Source: Segatella copri
GTDB taxonomy: Bacteria > Bacteroidota > Bacteroidia > Bacteroidales > Bacteroidaceae
Direction of reading: 5' to 3'
Assembly (NCBI RefSeq): GCF_026015295.1
Contig: NZ_JAPDUW010000001.1
Location: 496,001-560,000 of the forward strand
Length of the DNA stretch: 64,000 nucleotides
Position 1 is the stretch's first letter. The number at the start of each line of letters is the position of its first letter. The notes beneath the pieces were generated by a model. The model was not told the origin of the DNA and searched no databases. It saw nothing but the letters and a program-made list of their open reading frames with translations. Both the position numbers and the translations under genes were made by a program. Of this stretch, positions 1 to 8,056 are shown piece by piece.

Positions 1-1238
1 GTGCAGAGATAGCCCGCAAACCAAGCTCGCCATACAGCGATAAGCTGACACCGAAACAGATTAAGAGTATACTGAACCGCAGTATCACCCAGAGTGAGCG
101 TTACCGTACGATGAAGGCTGCGGGATATTCTGAGGATGAAATCAAGGCGGCATTCCGCAAGAAGCAGGAGATGACCGTATTTACCTATCATGGTGATATT
201 GATACGCTGATGAGTCCGCTCGATTCTATCCGTTATTATAAGAGTTTTCTGCGTAGCGGTTTTATGAGCATGGATCCTAAGACGGGTGCTGTGAAGGCGT
301 ATGTGGGTGGATTGGATTATACTCATTTCATGTATGATATGGTAAGTCTGGGACGCCGGCAGGTGGGTTCTACCATCAAGCCATTCCTTTACAGTCTGGC
401 GATGTCTAACGGCTTCCAGCCTTGTGATCTGGCGCCTAACCGTCAGCAGACCTATATGGTGGCTGGTCGTCCGTGGACGCCTCGCAATGCCAACCATTCA
501 CGTGCCGGACAGATGGTTCCGCTGAGTTGGGGATTGGCACAGAGTAGCAACTGGGTGAGTGCTTATCTGATGAGTAAGCTCAATCCGCAGCAGTTCGTAC
601 AGATGTTGCGCGACTTCGGCATCAACAATCCTGATATCCATGCATCCATGAGTCTCTGTCTGGGACCATGTGAGGTAAGTGTCAGCGAGATGGTGAGCGC
701 TTATACCGTATTTGCCAACCACGGCATCCGTACTGCTCCAATGTTTGTGAGCCGTATCGAGGATAATGAAGGTAATACGATTGCTACCTTCCAGCCACGT
801 ATGAACGAGGTGATCAGTGCCGATAATGCCATGAAGATGCTTACCATGCTGATGGGCGTTGTGGATAATGGTACGGCAGGAAGACTGCGCTACCGTTATA
901 ACCTGGAAGGACAGATTGGCGCCAAGACCGGTACTACCAATAACAACAGCGACGGTTGGTTTATCGGCTTTACTCCACAACTCGTAAGTGGCTGCTGGGT
1001 AGGTGGTGAGGAGCGTGATATCCACTTCGATTCCATGAGTATGGGTCAGGGTGCTACCATGGCTTTGCCTATCTGGGCGATATTCATGAAGAAGGTTTAT
1101 GCCGACCCGTCGCTGGGTATCAGTCCTGCTATCAAGTTCGATTTGCCGGAAGACTACAATCCTTGTTCCCGCAAGGCAGCCGAACAGGATGACTTTGAGG
1201 AAGTAGGAGGTGGCAGCATCGACGAAGTTTTCGAATAA
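1..1238 (+). CDS. Class A penicillin-binding protein (PBP1A type), C-terminal part
   Basis: End of a bifunctional peptidoglycan glycosyltransferase/transpeptidase that builds the wall at the outer face of the inner membrane. The frame is open from base 3, so the gene starts before the window and the ATG at 111 is internal. Only the transpeptidase half is visible: the active-site serine in GSTIKPFLYSLAM (SxxK), the SSN motif in AQSSNW and the KTGTT motif in GAKTGTTNNNSDGW, in the usual order. A short acidic tail follows. A strong hairpin lies directly after the stop codon. Family assignment is secure; which PBP paralogue it is cannot be settled from the visible part. Confidence 0.93.
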   Translation, partial: AEIARKPSSPYSDKLTPKQIKSILNRSITQSERYRTMKAAGYSEDEIKAAFRKKQEMTVFTYHGDIDTLMSPLDSIRYYKSFLRSGFMSMDPKTGAVKAYVGGLDYTHFMYDMVSLGRRQVGSTIKPFLYSLAMSNGFQPCDLAPNRQQTYMVAGRPWTPRNANHSRAGQMVPLSWGLAQSSNWVSAYLMSKLNPQQFVQMLRDFGINNPDIHASMSLCLGPCEVSVSEMVSAYTVFANHGIRTAPMFVSRIEDNEGNTIATFQPRMNEVISADNAMKMLTMLMGVVDNGTAGRLRYRYNLEGQIGAKTGTTNNNSDGWFIGFTPQLVSGCWVGGEERDIHFDSMSMGQGATMALPIWAIFMKKVYADPSLGISPAIKFDLPEDYNPCSRKAAEQDDFEEVGGGSIDEVFE

Positions 1239-1247
1239 AAACCAAGG

Positions 1248-1299
1248 CATTCGCCATTTTTGCATGTATTTATTTTAAATAGTGCAAAAATGGCGAATG
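1248..1299 (+). terminator. Hairpin after the PBP gene
   Basis: Perfect 17-base inverted repeat: 1248-1264 pairs with 1283-1299 around an 18-base AT-rich loop. It starts 9 bases after the PBP stop codon. The U-tract after it is weak. Confidence 0.75.
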
Positions 1300-1302
1300 T
1301 TA

Positions 1303-1334
1303 TTTGTTTATATGCATTTTTTTTTGTATTTTTG
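1303..1334 (+). promoter_or_regulatory. Bacteroidota-type promoter of pheT
   Basis: TTTG at 1303-1306 and TATTTTTG at 1327-1334 match the -33 TTTG / -7 TAnnTTTG consensus with a 20-base spacer. The spacer contains a run of nine T. Confidence 0.7.
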
Positions 1335-1356
1335 CAGAGTTTTAGAACATGCATAG

Positions 1357-1382
1357 CCCGAATGATGTTTCTTCGGGTTTTT
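1357..1382 (+). terminator. Small hairpin with U-tract in the pheT leader
   Basis: CCCGAA (1357-1362) pairs with TTCGGG (1372-1377) and is followed by TTTTT. It lies between the pheT promoter and start codon, so it could be an attenuator. A 13-codon frame (1349-1390) spans it but contains only one Phe codon, so a classical Phe leader peptide is not supported. Confidence 0.45.
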
Positions 1383-1413
1383 CAAAATAGAAATAAAATA
1401 AAAAATCATTATA

Positions 1414-3882
1414 ATGAACGTTTCATACAAATGGCTTAAAGAATACGTCGATTTCGATTTGACACCACAGGAGACTGCGGACGCGTTGACCTCTTGCGGA
1501 CTCGAAGTTGACGCTTTGGAAGAAGTTCAGTCTGTCAAGGGCGGACTGAAAGGTCTCTATGTGGGTAAAGTGTTGACATGTGAGGAGCATCCTAATAGTG
1601 ATCACCTCCATGTTACAACCGTTGACTTAGGTAAGGGCGAACCTCAGCAGATTGTCTGTGGTGCTCCTAACGTTGCTGCAGGTCAGAAGGTTATCGTGGC
1701 TGATTTGGGCTGCGTGCTTTACGATGGCGACCAGAGTTTTACCATCAAGAAGAGCAAACTCCGCGGTGTAGAGAGTTTGGGTATGATCTGTGCTGAGGAT
1801 GAGATTGGTGTAGGTACCTCTCACGACGGCATCATCGTACTCCCAGAAGATGCTCCGGTAGGTCAGCCTGCTGCTGAGTATTACCATCTGGAGAGCGACT
1901 GGCTCATCGAGATTGATATCACAGCCAACCGTGCTGATGCGCTCGGTCACTGGGGTGTAGCCCGCGACCTGTATGCCTGGTTGAAGCAAAATGGCTACAA
2001 GACAAGCTTGCATCGCCCATCTTGCGATGAGTTTGTGGTAGACAACGAGGATCTTCCTATCGATGTTGAAATCCAGAATACTGAGGCTTGCAAGCGTTAT
2101 GCCTGTGTAAGCATCACCGGTTGTGAGGTGAAGGAAAGTCCTAAGTGGTTGCAGGATAAGCTGAACATCATCGGCTTGCGCCCTATCAACAATATCGTGG
2201 ATATCACCAACTATATCATGATGGCATACGGCCAGCCATTGCACTGCTTCGATGCAGACATGGTTACCGGTCATAAGATTGTAGTTCGTACCCAGCCAGA
2301 GGGCACCAAGTTTGTTACTCTCGATGGCGAGGAGCATACCTTGGGTGAGCACGACCTGAGCATCTGCAATGCTGAGGAGCCTATGTGTATCGCCGGTATC
2401 TTCGGCGGTAAGGGTTCTGGTACTTACGAGACAACCAAGGATGTAGTCTTGGAGAGTGCTTACTTCCATCCTACATGGATCCGTAAGAGCGCTCGCCGTC
2501 ATGGTTTGAGCACAGATGCCAGCTACCGTTTTGAGCGTGGTGTAGATCCAAACGGACAGATTTATGCTTTGAAGCAGGCTGCCATCCTCTGCAAGCAGTT
2601 GGCTGGCGGTAAGATTTCCATGCAGATCAAGGATGTATATCCAGAGCCAATGCAGGATTTCCCAGTTCGCCTGAACTATGAGTATGCGCATCGCCTCATC
2701 GGTAAGGAGATTGGTGCTGAAACCATCAAGAATATTGCTACATCTCTCGAAATGAAGATTGTGAAGGAGGATGCTGAGGGTATCGACCTTCTGGTTCCTG
2801 CTTATCGTGTAGACGTTCAGCGTCCTTGCGACGTGGTAGAGGATATTCTCCGTATCTACGGATATAATAATGTGGAGATTCCAACCCAGTTGAAGAGCTC
2901 CCTGACTGTTCAGGGCGATGAGGACAAGGCTTATCACAGCCAGAACCTCGTGGCAGAGCAGTTGGTAGGTGAGGGCTTCATGGAGATTCTCAACAACTCT
3001 CTGAGCAAGGCTAGCTACTATACCGACTTCGACCTCAACAAGTATCCTAACGAGACAACCGTGAAGGTGATGAACCCATTGAGTGCTGATCTCGGTGTGA
3101 TGCGCCAGACGATGCTGTTCGGTGGTTTGGAGAGCGTGGTTCGCAACATCAACCATAAGAGCCAGAACCTGAAGTTCTTCGAGGTGGGTAACACCTATAT
3201 ATATAATAAGGAGAAGTGGAGCGAGGAGAGTCCTATCAAGGCTTACTCTCAGGAGGCTCACATGTCTCTCTTCATCACCGGTAAGCGCGTAGAGGGCAGT
3301 TGGGCTCATGCTGATGAGCAGAGCAGCATCTACGAGCTGAAGGCTGTGGTAGAGAATGTTCTCCGTCGTGTAGGTATGCCACAGAACAACGTGGTTATCA
3401 AGCACAGCGACAATAACATCTTCTCTAAGGGCGTAAGTTACGAGACCCGTGCCGGTAAGGTATTGGTAGAACTGGGTATCCTGAGCCTGAAGTTGAAGAA
3501 AGCATTCGATATTGAGCAGGATGTATTCTATGCTGATATCCACTGGGACAACCTGATGAAGGCAGTGAAGAAGGTGAACCTTACTTACACCGACATCAGT
3601 AAGTATCCTTCAGTGAGTCGCGACCTTGCATTGCTCGTAGACAAGAATGTAGAGTTCGCTCAGATTGAGCAGATTGCCCACCAGACAGAGAAGAAACTTC
3701 TGAAGAGCGTTGTTCTCTTCGATGTTTACGAGGGTGAGCATTTGCCAGAGGGCAAGAAGAGTTATGCCGTTAACTTCATCCTGCAGGATGAGGAGAAGAC
3801 TCTGAATGACAAGCAGATAGATGCTATCATGAAGAAGCTCATAGCCAACCTTACAAGCAAGTTCAATGCAGAATTGAGATAA
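1414..3882 (+). CDS. pheT: Phenylalanine--tRNA ligase beta subunit
   Basis: Beta chain of the cytoplasmic alpha2-beta2 phenylalanyl-tRNA synthetase, which charges tRNA-Phe. It is 822 residues, the normal length for Bacteroidota. Domain order is visible: an N-terminal tRNA-binding (EMAP-like) fold at about 40-150 (GKVLTCEEHPNSDHLHV), the B3/B4 editing region around 210-390 (RPINNIVDITNYIMM), B5 around 400-480, the catalytic-like core, and a C-terminal ferredoxin-like anticodon-binding domain (KYPSVSRDLALLVD). pheS is not adjacent. The ATG at 1414 begins the conserved MNVSYKWLKEYVDFD. It has its own promoter and leader hairpin. Confidence 0.98.
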   Translation: MNVSYKWLKEYVDFDLTPQETADALTSCGLEVDALEEVQSVKGGLKGLYVGKVLTCEEHPNSDHLHVTTVDLGKGEPQQIVCGAPNVAAGQKVIVADLGCVLYDGDQSFTIKKSKLRGVESLGMICAEDEIGVGTSHDGIIVLPEDAPVGQPAAEYYHLESDWLIEIDITANRADALGHWGVARDLYAWLKQNGYKTSLHRPSCDEFVVDNEDLPIDVEIQNTEACKRYACVSITGCEVKESPKWLQDKLNIIGLRPINNIVDITNYIMMAYGQPLHCFDADMVTGHKIVVRTQPEGTKFVTLDGEEHTLGEHDLSICNAEEPMCIAGIFGGKGSGTYETTKDVVLESAYFHPTWIRKSARRHGLSTDASYRFERGVDPNGQIYALKQAAILCKQLAGGKISMQIKDVYPEPMQDFPVRLNYEYAHRLIGKEIGAETIKNIATSLEMKIVKEDAEGIDLLVPAYRVDVQRPCDVVEDILRIYGYNNVEIPTQLKSSLTVQGDEDKAYHSQNLVAEQLVGEGFMEILNNSLSKASYYTDFDLNKYPNETTVKVMNPLSADLGVMRQTMLFGGLESVVRNINHKSQNLKFFEVGNTYIYNKEKWSEESPIKAYSQEAHMSLFITGKRVEGSWAHADEQSSIYELKAVVENVLRRVGMPQNNVVIKHSDNNIFSKGVSYETRAGKVLVELGILSLKLKKAFDIEQDVFYADIHWDNLMKAVKKVNLTYTDISKYPSVSRDLALLVDKNVEFAQIEQIAHQTEKKLLKSVVLFDVYEGEHLPEGKKSYAVNFILQDEEKTLNDKQIDAIMKKLIANLTSKFNAELR

Positions 3883-3953
3883 TGCAGAAGGTGCTCAGTG
3901 CAGAATTAAGATAATATTATAAACAAACGATAAACATTTAAAATTTTATTCCA

Positions 3954-4697
3954 ATGGGAAGAGCATTTGAATATCGTAAAGCTACAAAGCTGAAAAGATG
4001 GGGCCACATGGCCAAGACATTTACTAAGTTGGGTAAGCAGATTGCTATTGCTGTGAAGGCAGGCGGTCCAGAACCAGAGAACAACCCATCATTGCGTGCT
4101 ATCATCGCTAACTGTAAGCGTGAGAACATGCCTAAGGATAACATCGCTCGTGCCATCAAGAACGCTTGTGGCAAGGATACCAGCGATTACAAGGAAGTAA
4201 CATACGAGGGATATGGCCCTCACGGAGTGGCTGTCTTCGTTGATACGCTGACAGACAACACTACACGTACTGTTGCTGACGTTCGTTCTATCTTCAACAA
4301 GTTCAGCGGAAACTTGGGTACAACAGGTTCTCTGTCTTTCCTCTTCGACCACAAAGCTGTGTTCACATTCAAGAAGAAGGAAGGTCTGGATATGGATGAG
4401 ATGATTCTCGACCTGATTGACTACGGCGTAGAAGATGAGTTTGATGAGGATGAGGAGAACAACGAAATCACAATCTATGGTGCTCCTACAAGCTTCGGCG
4501 AGATTCAGAAGCATCTGGAGGCAGAGGGTTTCGAGGTAACTGGTGCTGAGTTCACTTACATCCCTAACGATTTGAAGGATGTAACTCCTGAGGAGCGCGA
4601 AACTATCGACAAGATGGTTGAGAAGTTGGATGAGTTTGACGATGTTCAGACTGTATATACCAACATGAAGCCAGAAATTCCTGCAGACGCAGAATAA
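3954..4697 (+). CDS. YebC/PmpR-family regulatory protein
   Basis: 247-residue member of the YebC/TACO1 family of cytosolic proteins, known as transcription regulators (PmpR) and more recently as translation factors that help ribosomes through difficult stretches. The N-terminus MGRAFEYRKATKLKRWGHMA is the typical Bacteroidota form of the family, and the GPHGVAVFVDTLTDN motif follows at about residues 87-101. It lies 71 bases after pheT and 5 bases before the TSCPD gene, suggesting co-transcription with the latter. Family is clear; the regulated targets are not visible. Confidence 0.93.
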   Translation: MGRAFEYRKATKLKRWGHMAKTFTKLGKQIAIAVKAGGPEPENNPSLRAIIANCKRENMPKDNIARAIKNACGKDTSDYKEVTYEGYGPHGVAVFVDTLTDNTTRTVADVRSIFNKFSGNLGTTGSLSFLFDHKAVFTFKKKEGLDMDEMILDLIDYGVEDEFDEDEENNEITIYGAPTSFGEIQKHLEAEGFEVTGAEFTYIPNDLKDVTPEERETIDKMVEKLDEFDDVQTVYTNMKPEIPADAE

Positions 4698-4702
4698 GCA
4701 TT

Positions 4703-4981
4703 ATGTTGCAGCAAGACAAACAGGATAAGTTGCAGAAGGTAACTTATCAGACTCATGGCACCTGCTCAAAATACATCTGCATCAGTATAGATGAAGATGG
4801 AAATGTGCAGGATGCCCAGTTCATCGGAGGCTGCGATGGCAATACCAAGGGCGTTTGTGCTTTGATTAAAGGCATGAAGGCAAAGGAGGTCATCGCCCGA
4901 CTGAAGGGTATCACTTGTGGCAATAAGCCTACAAGCTGTCCAGACCAGTTGGCGACAGCTTTGCAGGAAATGGGATATTAA
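4703..4981 (+). CDS. TSCPD-domain protein (TIGR03905 family)
   Basis: 92-residue protein with the family signature, here PTSCPDQLATAL near the C-terminus, plus conserved cysteines (GTCSKYICI, GGCDGN). Related domains occur at the end of some ribonucleotide reductases, and stand-alone copies have no firm function. It begins 5 bases after yebC and is followed 8 bases after its stop by a perfect palindromic terminator, so yebC-tscpd is probably one transcript. Confidence 0.88.
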   Translation: MLQQDKQDKLQKVTYQTHGTCSKYICISIDEDGNVQDAQFIGGCDGNTKGVCALIKGMKAKEVIARLKGITCGNKPTSCPDQLATALQEMGY

Positions 4982-4988
4982 TAGTATT

Positions 4989-5030
4989 AGAAAAGGCACG
5001 GATTACTAGCTAGTAATCCGTGCCTTTTCT
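4989..5030. terminator. Perfect 42-bp palindromic bidirectional terminator
   Basis: The whole 42-bp stretch equals its own reverse complement, with the axis between 5009 and 5010. The outer arms are AGAAAAGGCACG and CGTGCCTTTTCT, so T-rich tails exist on both strands. It separates the converging TSCPD gene and the minus-strand lipoprotein gene. A degenerate partial copy (tactagtactccgtgtctt) follows at about 5033-5052. Confidence 0.9.
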
Positions 5031-5053
5031 GCTACTAGTACTCCGTGTCTTTT

Positions 5054-5440
5054 CTAATACTTGAAGATATCATCCAGCAACACCTCCTTCGGGTTCTTAG
5101 CCGAATGATATACGAAACGGAAGGTGAAATGCTCTTCCTTATATTTCTTCAGACCAGGGTTGTTGTCCAGGGCTTCCTTCTGAATCTTATGGAGTTTATC
5201 CTTGTTGGCATCAATCGCCTTCTTGTTATCTGCCTTGTTTCTCAAAGAGATATAGTACGTATATATCTTCTTGGTTTTATCAAATGCAGCACTGTCAGTC
5301 CTGGCGTCGTTGACGTATGGAGTAGGACAGTATTTTTCAGTATATTCCTTGGCTTCACGAGCCGCTTTGTCCTCCAGACTTTCTGTACAAGAAACGAGCA
5401 AAGAAGCAAAAATACCGATGTAAATCAACTTTTTCTTCAT
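5054..5440 (-). CDS. Small predicted lipoprotein, function unknown
   Basis: 128 residues starting with a lipoprotein signal peptide: MKKK, a hydrophobic stretch (LIYIGIFASLLVS), then the lipobox cysteine in LLVSCTES. The mature part is highly charged (DKAAREAKEYTEKYC..., KKYKEEHFTFRF) and shows no domain I recognise. It is probably anchored in the outer or inner membrane facing the periplasm. It is transcribed divergently from lepA, with a TATCTTTG box on its strand at 5498-5491, and ends against the palindromic terminator. Expression and export signals look intact. Confidence 0.75.
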   Translation of the reverse strand: MKKKLIYIGIFASLLVSCTESLEDKAAREAKEYTEKYCPTPYVNDARTDSAAFDKTKKIYTYYISLRNKADNKKAIDANKDKLHKIQKEALDNNPGLKKYKEEHFTFRFVYHSAKNPKEVLLDDIFKY

Positions 5441-5484
5441 GATTTTTCTATTTTTTATCTAAAAATCTCTATTATTTTCAATAT

Positions 5485-5519
5485 TTTGTGCAAAGATACG
5501 AAAAAAAATACTATCTTTG
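5485..5519. promoter_or_regulatory. Divergent promoters of lepA and the lipoprotein gene
   Basis: On the plus strand TATCTTTG lies at 5512-5519, with TTTG at 5485-5488 (23-base spacer, slightly long). On the minus strand the same box reads as CAAAGATA at 5491-5498. The plus box lies between the GTG at 5488 and the ATG at 5542, which excludes the upstream GTG as lepA start. Confidence 0.65.
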
Positions 5520-5541
5520 CACTCTAAAGAGAGAAAATTAT

Positions 5542-7335
5542 ATGGAGAATATAAATAAAATAAGAAATTTCTGCATTATTGCACATATAGACCATGGTAA
5601 AAGTACCTTGGCAGACCGACTTCTGGAGAAGACTCAGACCATCAAGATTACTGAAGGACAGATGCTTGATGATATGGATTTGGAAAGAGAACGTGGTATC
5701 ACGATCAAGAGTCACGCTATCCAAATGGAATATAAGGCAAAGGATGGACAGACCTATATCCTGAATCTTATTGATACTCCGGGACACGTTGACTTCTCAT
5801 ACGAAGTTTCCCGTTCCATCGCCGCTTGTGAGGGAGCACTGCTGGTTGTTGACGCCACTCAGGGCGTTCAGGCACAGACCATTTCAAACCTCTATATGGC
5901 TATCGAGCACGACCTGGAGATTATTCCGGTAATCAATAAGATAGATATGCCTTCAGCTATGCCTGATGAGGTAGAAGACGAAATAGTAGACCTGATCGGT
6001 TGTAAGCATGAGGATATCCTCCGTGCTTCAGGTAAGACCGGTGAGGGTGTAGAAGATATACTGGAAGCTGTCGTTAATCGTGTTCCTGCTCCGGTAGGAG
6101 ACGAGAAGGCACCGCTTCAGGCTTTGATTTTCGACTCTGTATTCAACTCTTTCCGCGGCATCATCGCCTATTTCAAGATAGAGAATGGCGTGATTCGTAA
6201 GGGAGATAAGGTGAAGTTCTTCAATACCGGCATGGAATATGATGCTGATGAAATCGGTGTATTGAAGATGGATATGATTCCACGCCAGGAATTGGGTACC
6301 GGTGAGGTAGGTTATATCATCTCGGGTATCAAGAATGCTACCGAGGTAAAGGTGGGTGATACCATTACCCATATTGCCCGTCCTTGTGACAAGGCGATTG
6401 CGGGTTTCCAGGAAGTGAAACCTATGGTCTTTGCTGGTGTTTATCCTATCGATCCAAGCGATTACGAGAATCTGCGTGCATCGCTCGAAAAACTGCAGCT
6501 CAATGATGCTTCATTGACTTTCTCGCCAGAGAGTTCTGTGGCTTTGGGCTTCGGTTTCCGTTGCGGATTCCTCGGTTTGCTCCACATGGAAATCGTACAG
6601 GAGAGACTGGACCGTGAGTTTAATATGGATGTCATCACTACCGTACCTAACGTATCTTATATGGTATACGACAAGCAGGGCGGTGTGAAAGAGGTTCACA
6701 ATCCTTCCGGATTGCCAGACCCAACGCTGATAGACCATATTGAGGAACCATATATCCGGGCAACCATCATTACGGCTACCAATTATATTGGACCAATCAT
6801 GAAACTCTGTCTGGATAAACGAGGCGAACTCATCAACCAGGAATATGTGAGTGGAAACCGTGTAGAGCTCCACTTCATGTTGCCGTTAGGAGAAATCGTC
6901 ATCGACTTCTATGACAAGCTGAAGAGTATCTCCAAGGGATATGCTTCGTTCGACTATCATATCGATTCATTCCGTCATTCCGACCTGGTGAAGCTCGATA
7001 TCCTGTTGAATGGAGAGCCTGTAGATGCATTGAGTACTTTGACTCACCGCGATAACTCTGTGAGCTTTGGTCGCAGAATGTGCGAGAAGTTGAAGGACCT
7101 CATACCTCGTCAGCAGTTCGATATTGCTATCCAGGCAGCTATCGGTGCCAAGATTGTGGCACGTGAGACTGTTAAGCAGGTGCGCAAGGATGTTACTGCC
7201 AAATGTTATGGTGGTGACGTAAGTCGTAAGCGCAAGTTGCTGGAGAAGCAGAAGAAGGGTAAGAAACGCATGAAGCAGATTGGTAATGTGGAAGTTCCAC
7301 AGAAAGCCTTCCTTGCTGTGCTCAAACTCGACTAA
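5542..7335 (+). CDS. lepA: Elongation factor 4 (LepA, back-translocating GTPase)
   Basis: Ribosome-associated translational GTPase that acts on stalled or mis-translocated ribosomes. From [10 protein letters not shown] it has 597 residues, the normal length. The G motifs are present: [21 protein letters not shown] and NKIDMPSA. The EF-G-like domains and the LepA-specific C-terminal domain follow ([21 protein letters not shown]). The start at 5542 is preferred over the upstream in-frame GTG at 5488 because the promoter box lies between them. A Crp-family gene follows 40 bases downstream and may be co-transcribed. Confidence 0.98.
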   Translation: MENINKIRNFCIIAHIDHGKSTLADRLLEKTQTIKITEGQMLDDMDLERERGITIKSHAIQMEYKAKDGQTYILNLIDTPGHVDFSYEVSRSIAACEGALLVVDATQGVQAQTISNLYMAIEHDLEIIPVINKIDMPSAMPDEVEDEIVDLIGCKHEDILRASGKTGEGVEDILEAVVNRVPAPVGDEKAPLQALIFDSVFNSFRGIIAYFKIENGVIRKGDKVKFFNTGMEYDADEIGVLKMDMIPRQELGTGEVGYIISGIKNATEVKVGDTITHIARPCDKAIAGFQEVKPMVFAGVYPIDPSDYENLRASLEKLQLNDASLTFSPESSVALGFGFRCGFLGLLHMEIVQERLDREFNMDVITTVPNVSYMVYDKQGGVKEVHNPSGLPDPTLIDHIEEPYIRATIITATNYIGPIMKLCLDKRGELINQEYVSGNRVELHFMLPLGEIVIDFYDKLKSISKGYASFDYHIDSFRHSDLVKLDILLNGEPVDALSTLTHRDNSVSFGRRMCEKLKDLIPRQQFDIAIQAAIGAKIVARETVKQVRKDVTAKCYGGDVSRKRKLLEKQKKGKKRMKQIGNVEVPQKAFLAVLKLD

Positions 7336-7358
7336 TGATTTAATATAAGTATAATGGA

Positions 7359-7366
7359 AAAGGAGG
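7359..7366 (+). promoter_or_regulatory. Strong Shine-Dalgarno site before the Crp/Fnr gene
   Basis: AAAGGAGG ends 9 bases before the ATG at 7376. Such a perfect site is uncommon among the other genes of this window. It also lies within an 11-codon frame beginning at 7354. Confidence 0.6.
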
Positions 7367-7375
7367 TTAAGTATT

Positions 7376-7975
7376 ATGGCAGACTTTAAAGTAATTACCC
7401 CTAAGCGTGATATTGCGCGCGAGCTGGCGCGTAAATATAGTACGATGACTCATGATGAACTCGATGTGGTGGAAGATATCCTTGAGCCTATCAAGTATGC
7501 CAAGGGCGAGATGATCTTGCCTGAAGGTGAACAGTGCATGGGTATCTCGTACATCGAGAAGGGATTGGTGCGCCAATTTTACTTTAAGAATGGCAAGGAG
7601 GTGACCGAACATCTGGGTGTGGATCATTCCATCTTTATGTGCATTGAGAGCCTCTTTAAGGAAGAACCTACCCGCTTGCAGGTGGAAGCTTTGGAGCCTA
7701 CTCTGGTGTATATGCTACCGAAGAAGAAGCTGGAGGCGGCTGCTATGCGTAATGTCAATATCCAGATGCTTTATCGTAAAATACTGGAAGAGAGTTTGAT
7801 TCAGTCTCAGATTCATGCCGATCTGATGCGATTTGAGTCGGCACCTAATAAATATAAGCGCCTGTGTGAAATGAACCCACAGGTGGTTCTGCGTGCTCCG
7901 CTCACCTATATCGCAAGCTATCTGCAGATGACTCCGGAAACGCTGTCCAGAATCCGCTCGAATACTTTATTATAA
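7376..7975 (+). CDS. Crp/Fnr-family transcriptional regulator
   Basis: 199-residue regulator of the compact Bacteroidota Crp type. A cyclic-nucleotide-binding-like beta-barrel covers about residues 25-120 (KGEMILPEGEQCMGISYIEKGLV), a dimerisation helix follows, and the C-terminus holds a helix-turn-helix (LTYIASYLQMTPETLSRIRS at about 175-194). The usual cAMP-contact residues are not obvious, so the ligand is unknown. It follows lepA by 40 bases with a strong ribosome site, and a terminator starts just after the stop. Target genes cannot be deduced here. Confidence 0.88.
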   Translation: MADFKVITPKRDIARELARKYSTMTHDELDVVEDILEPIKYAKGEMILPEGEQCMGISYIEKGLVRQFYFKNGKEVTEHLGVDHSIFMCIESLFKEEPTRLQVEALEPTLVYMLPKKKLEAAAMRNVNIQMLYRKILEESLIQSQIHADLMRFESAPNKYKRLCEMNPQVVLRAPLTYIASYLQMTPETLSRIRSNTLL

Positions 7976-7980
7976 TTTAT

Positions 7981-8023
7981 AAAAAATGGTGTGACTTCAA
8001 AACCGAAGTCACACCATTTTTTT
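7981..8023. terminator. Bidirectional terminator
   Basis: GGTGTGACTTC (7988-7998) pairs with GAAGTCACACC, with an A-run before and a T-run after. It serves the Crp gene on the plus strand and the acyl-CoA ligase on the minus strand. Confidence 0.88.
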
Positions 8024-8056
8024 TGTATCTTTTGATTCTATCAAATGAAACTTTCT

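Noticed and set aside
1317..1325. T9 run in the spacer of the pheT promoter as a phase-variable element
   Set aside because: pheT is essential and the spacer is already optimal at 20 bases; variation unlikely to be selected.
1627..3543. Open frame of 638 codons on the minus strand
   Set aside because: Lies entirely antisense to pheT, whose product is unmistakable; composition is that of a reverse-frame shadow.
3867..3915. 17-base imperfect direct repeat (TGCAGAATT-AGATAAT) around the pheT stop codon
   Set aside because: Looks like a small tandem duplication without further structure; no feature supported.
5488..5541. Upstream GTG as start of lepA
   Set aside because: The -7 promoter box lies between it and the ATG at 5542; extra residues are not LepA-like.
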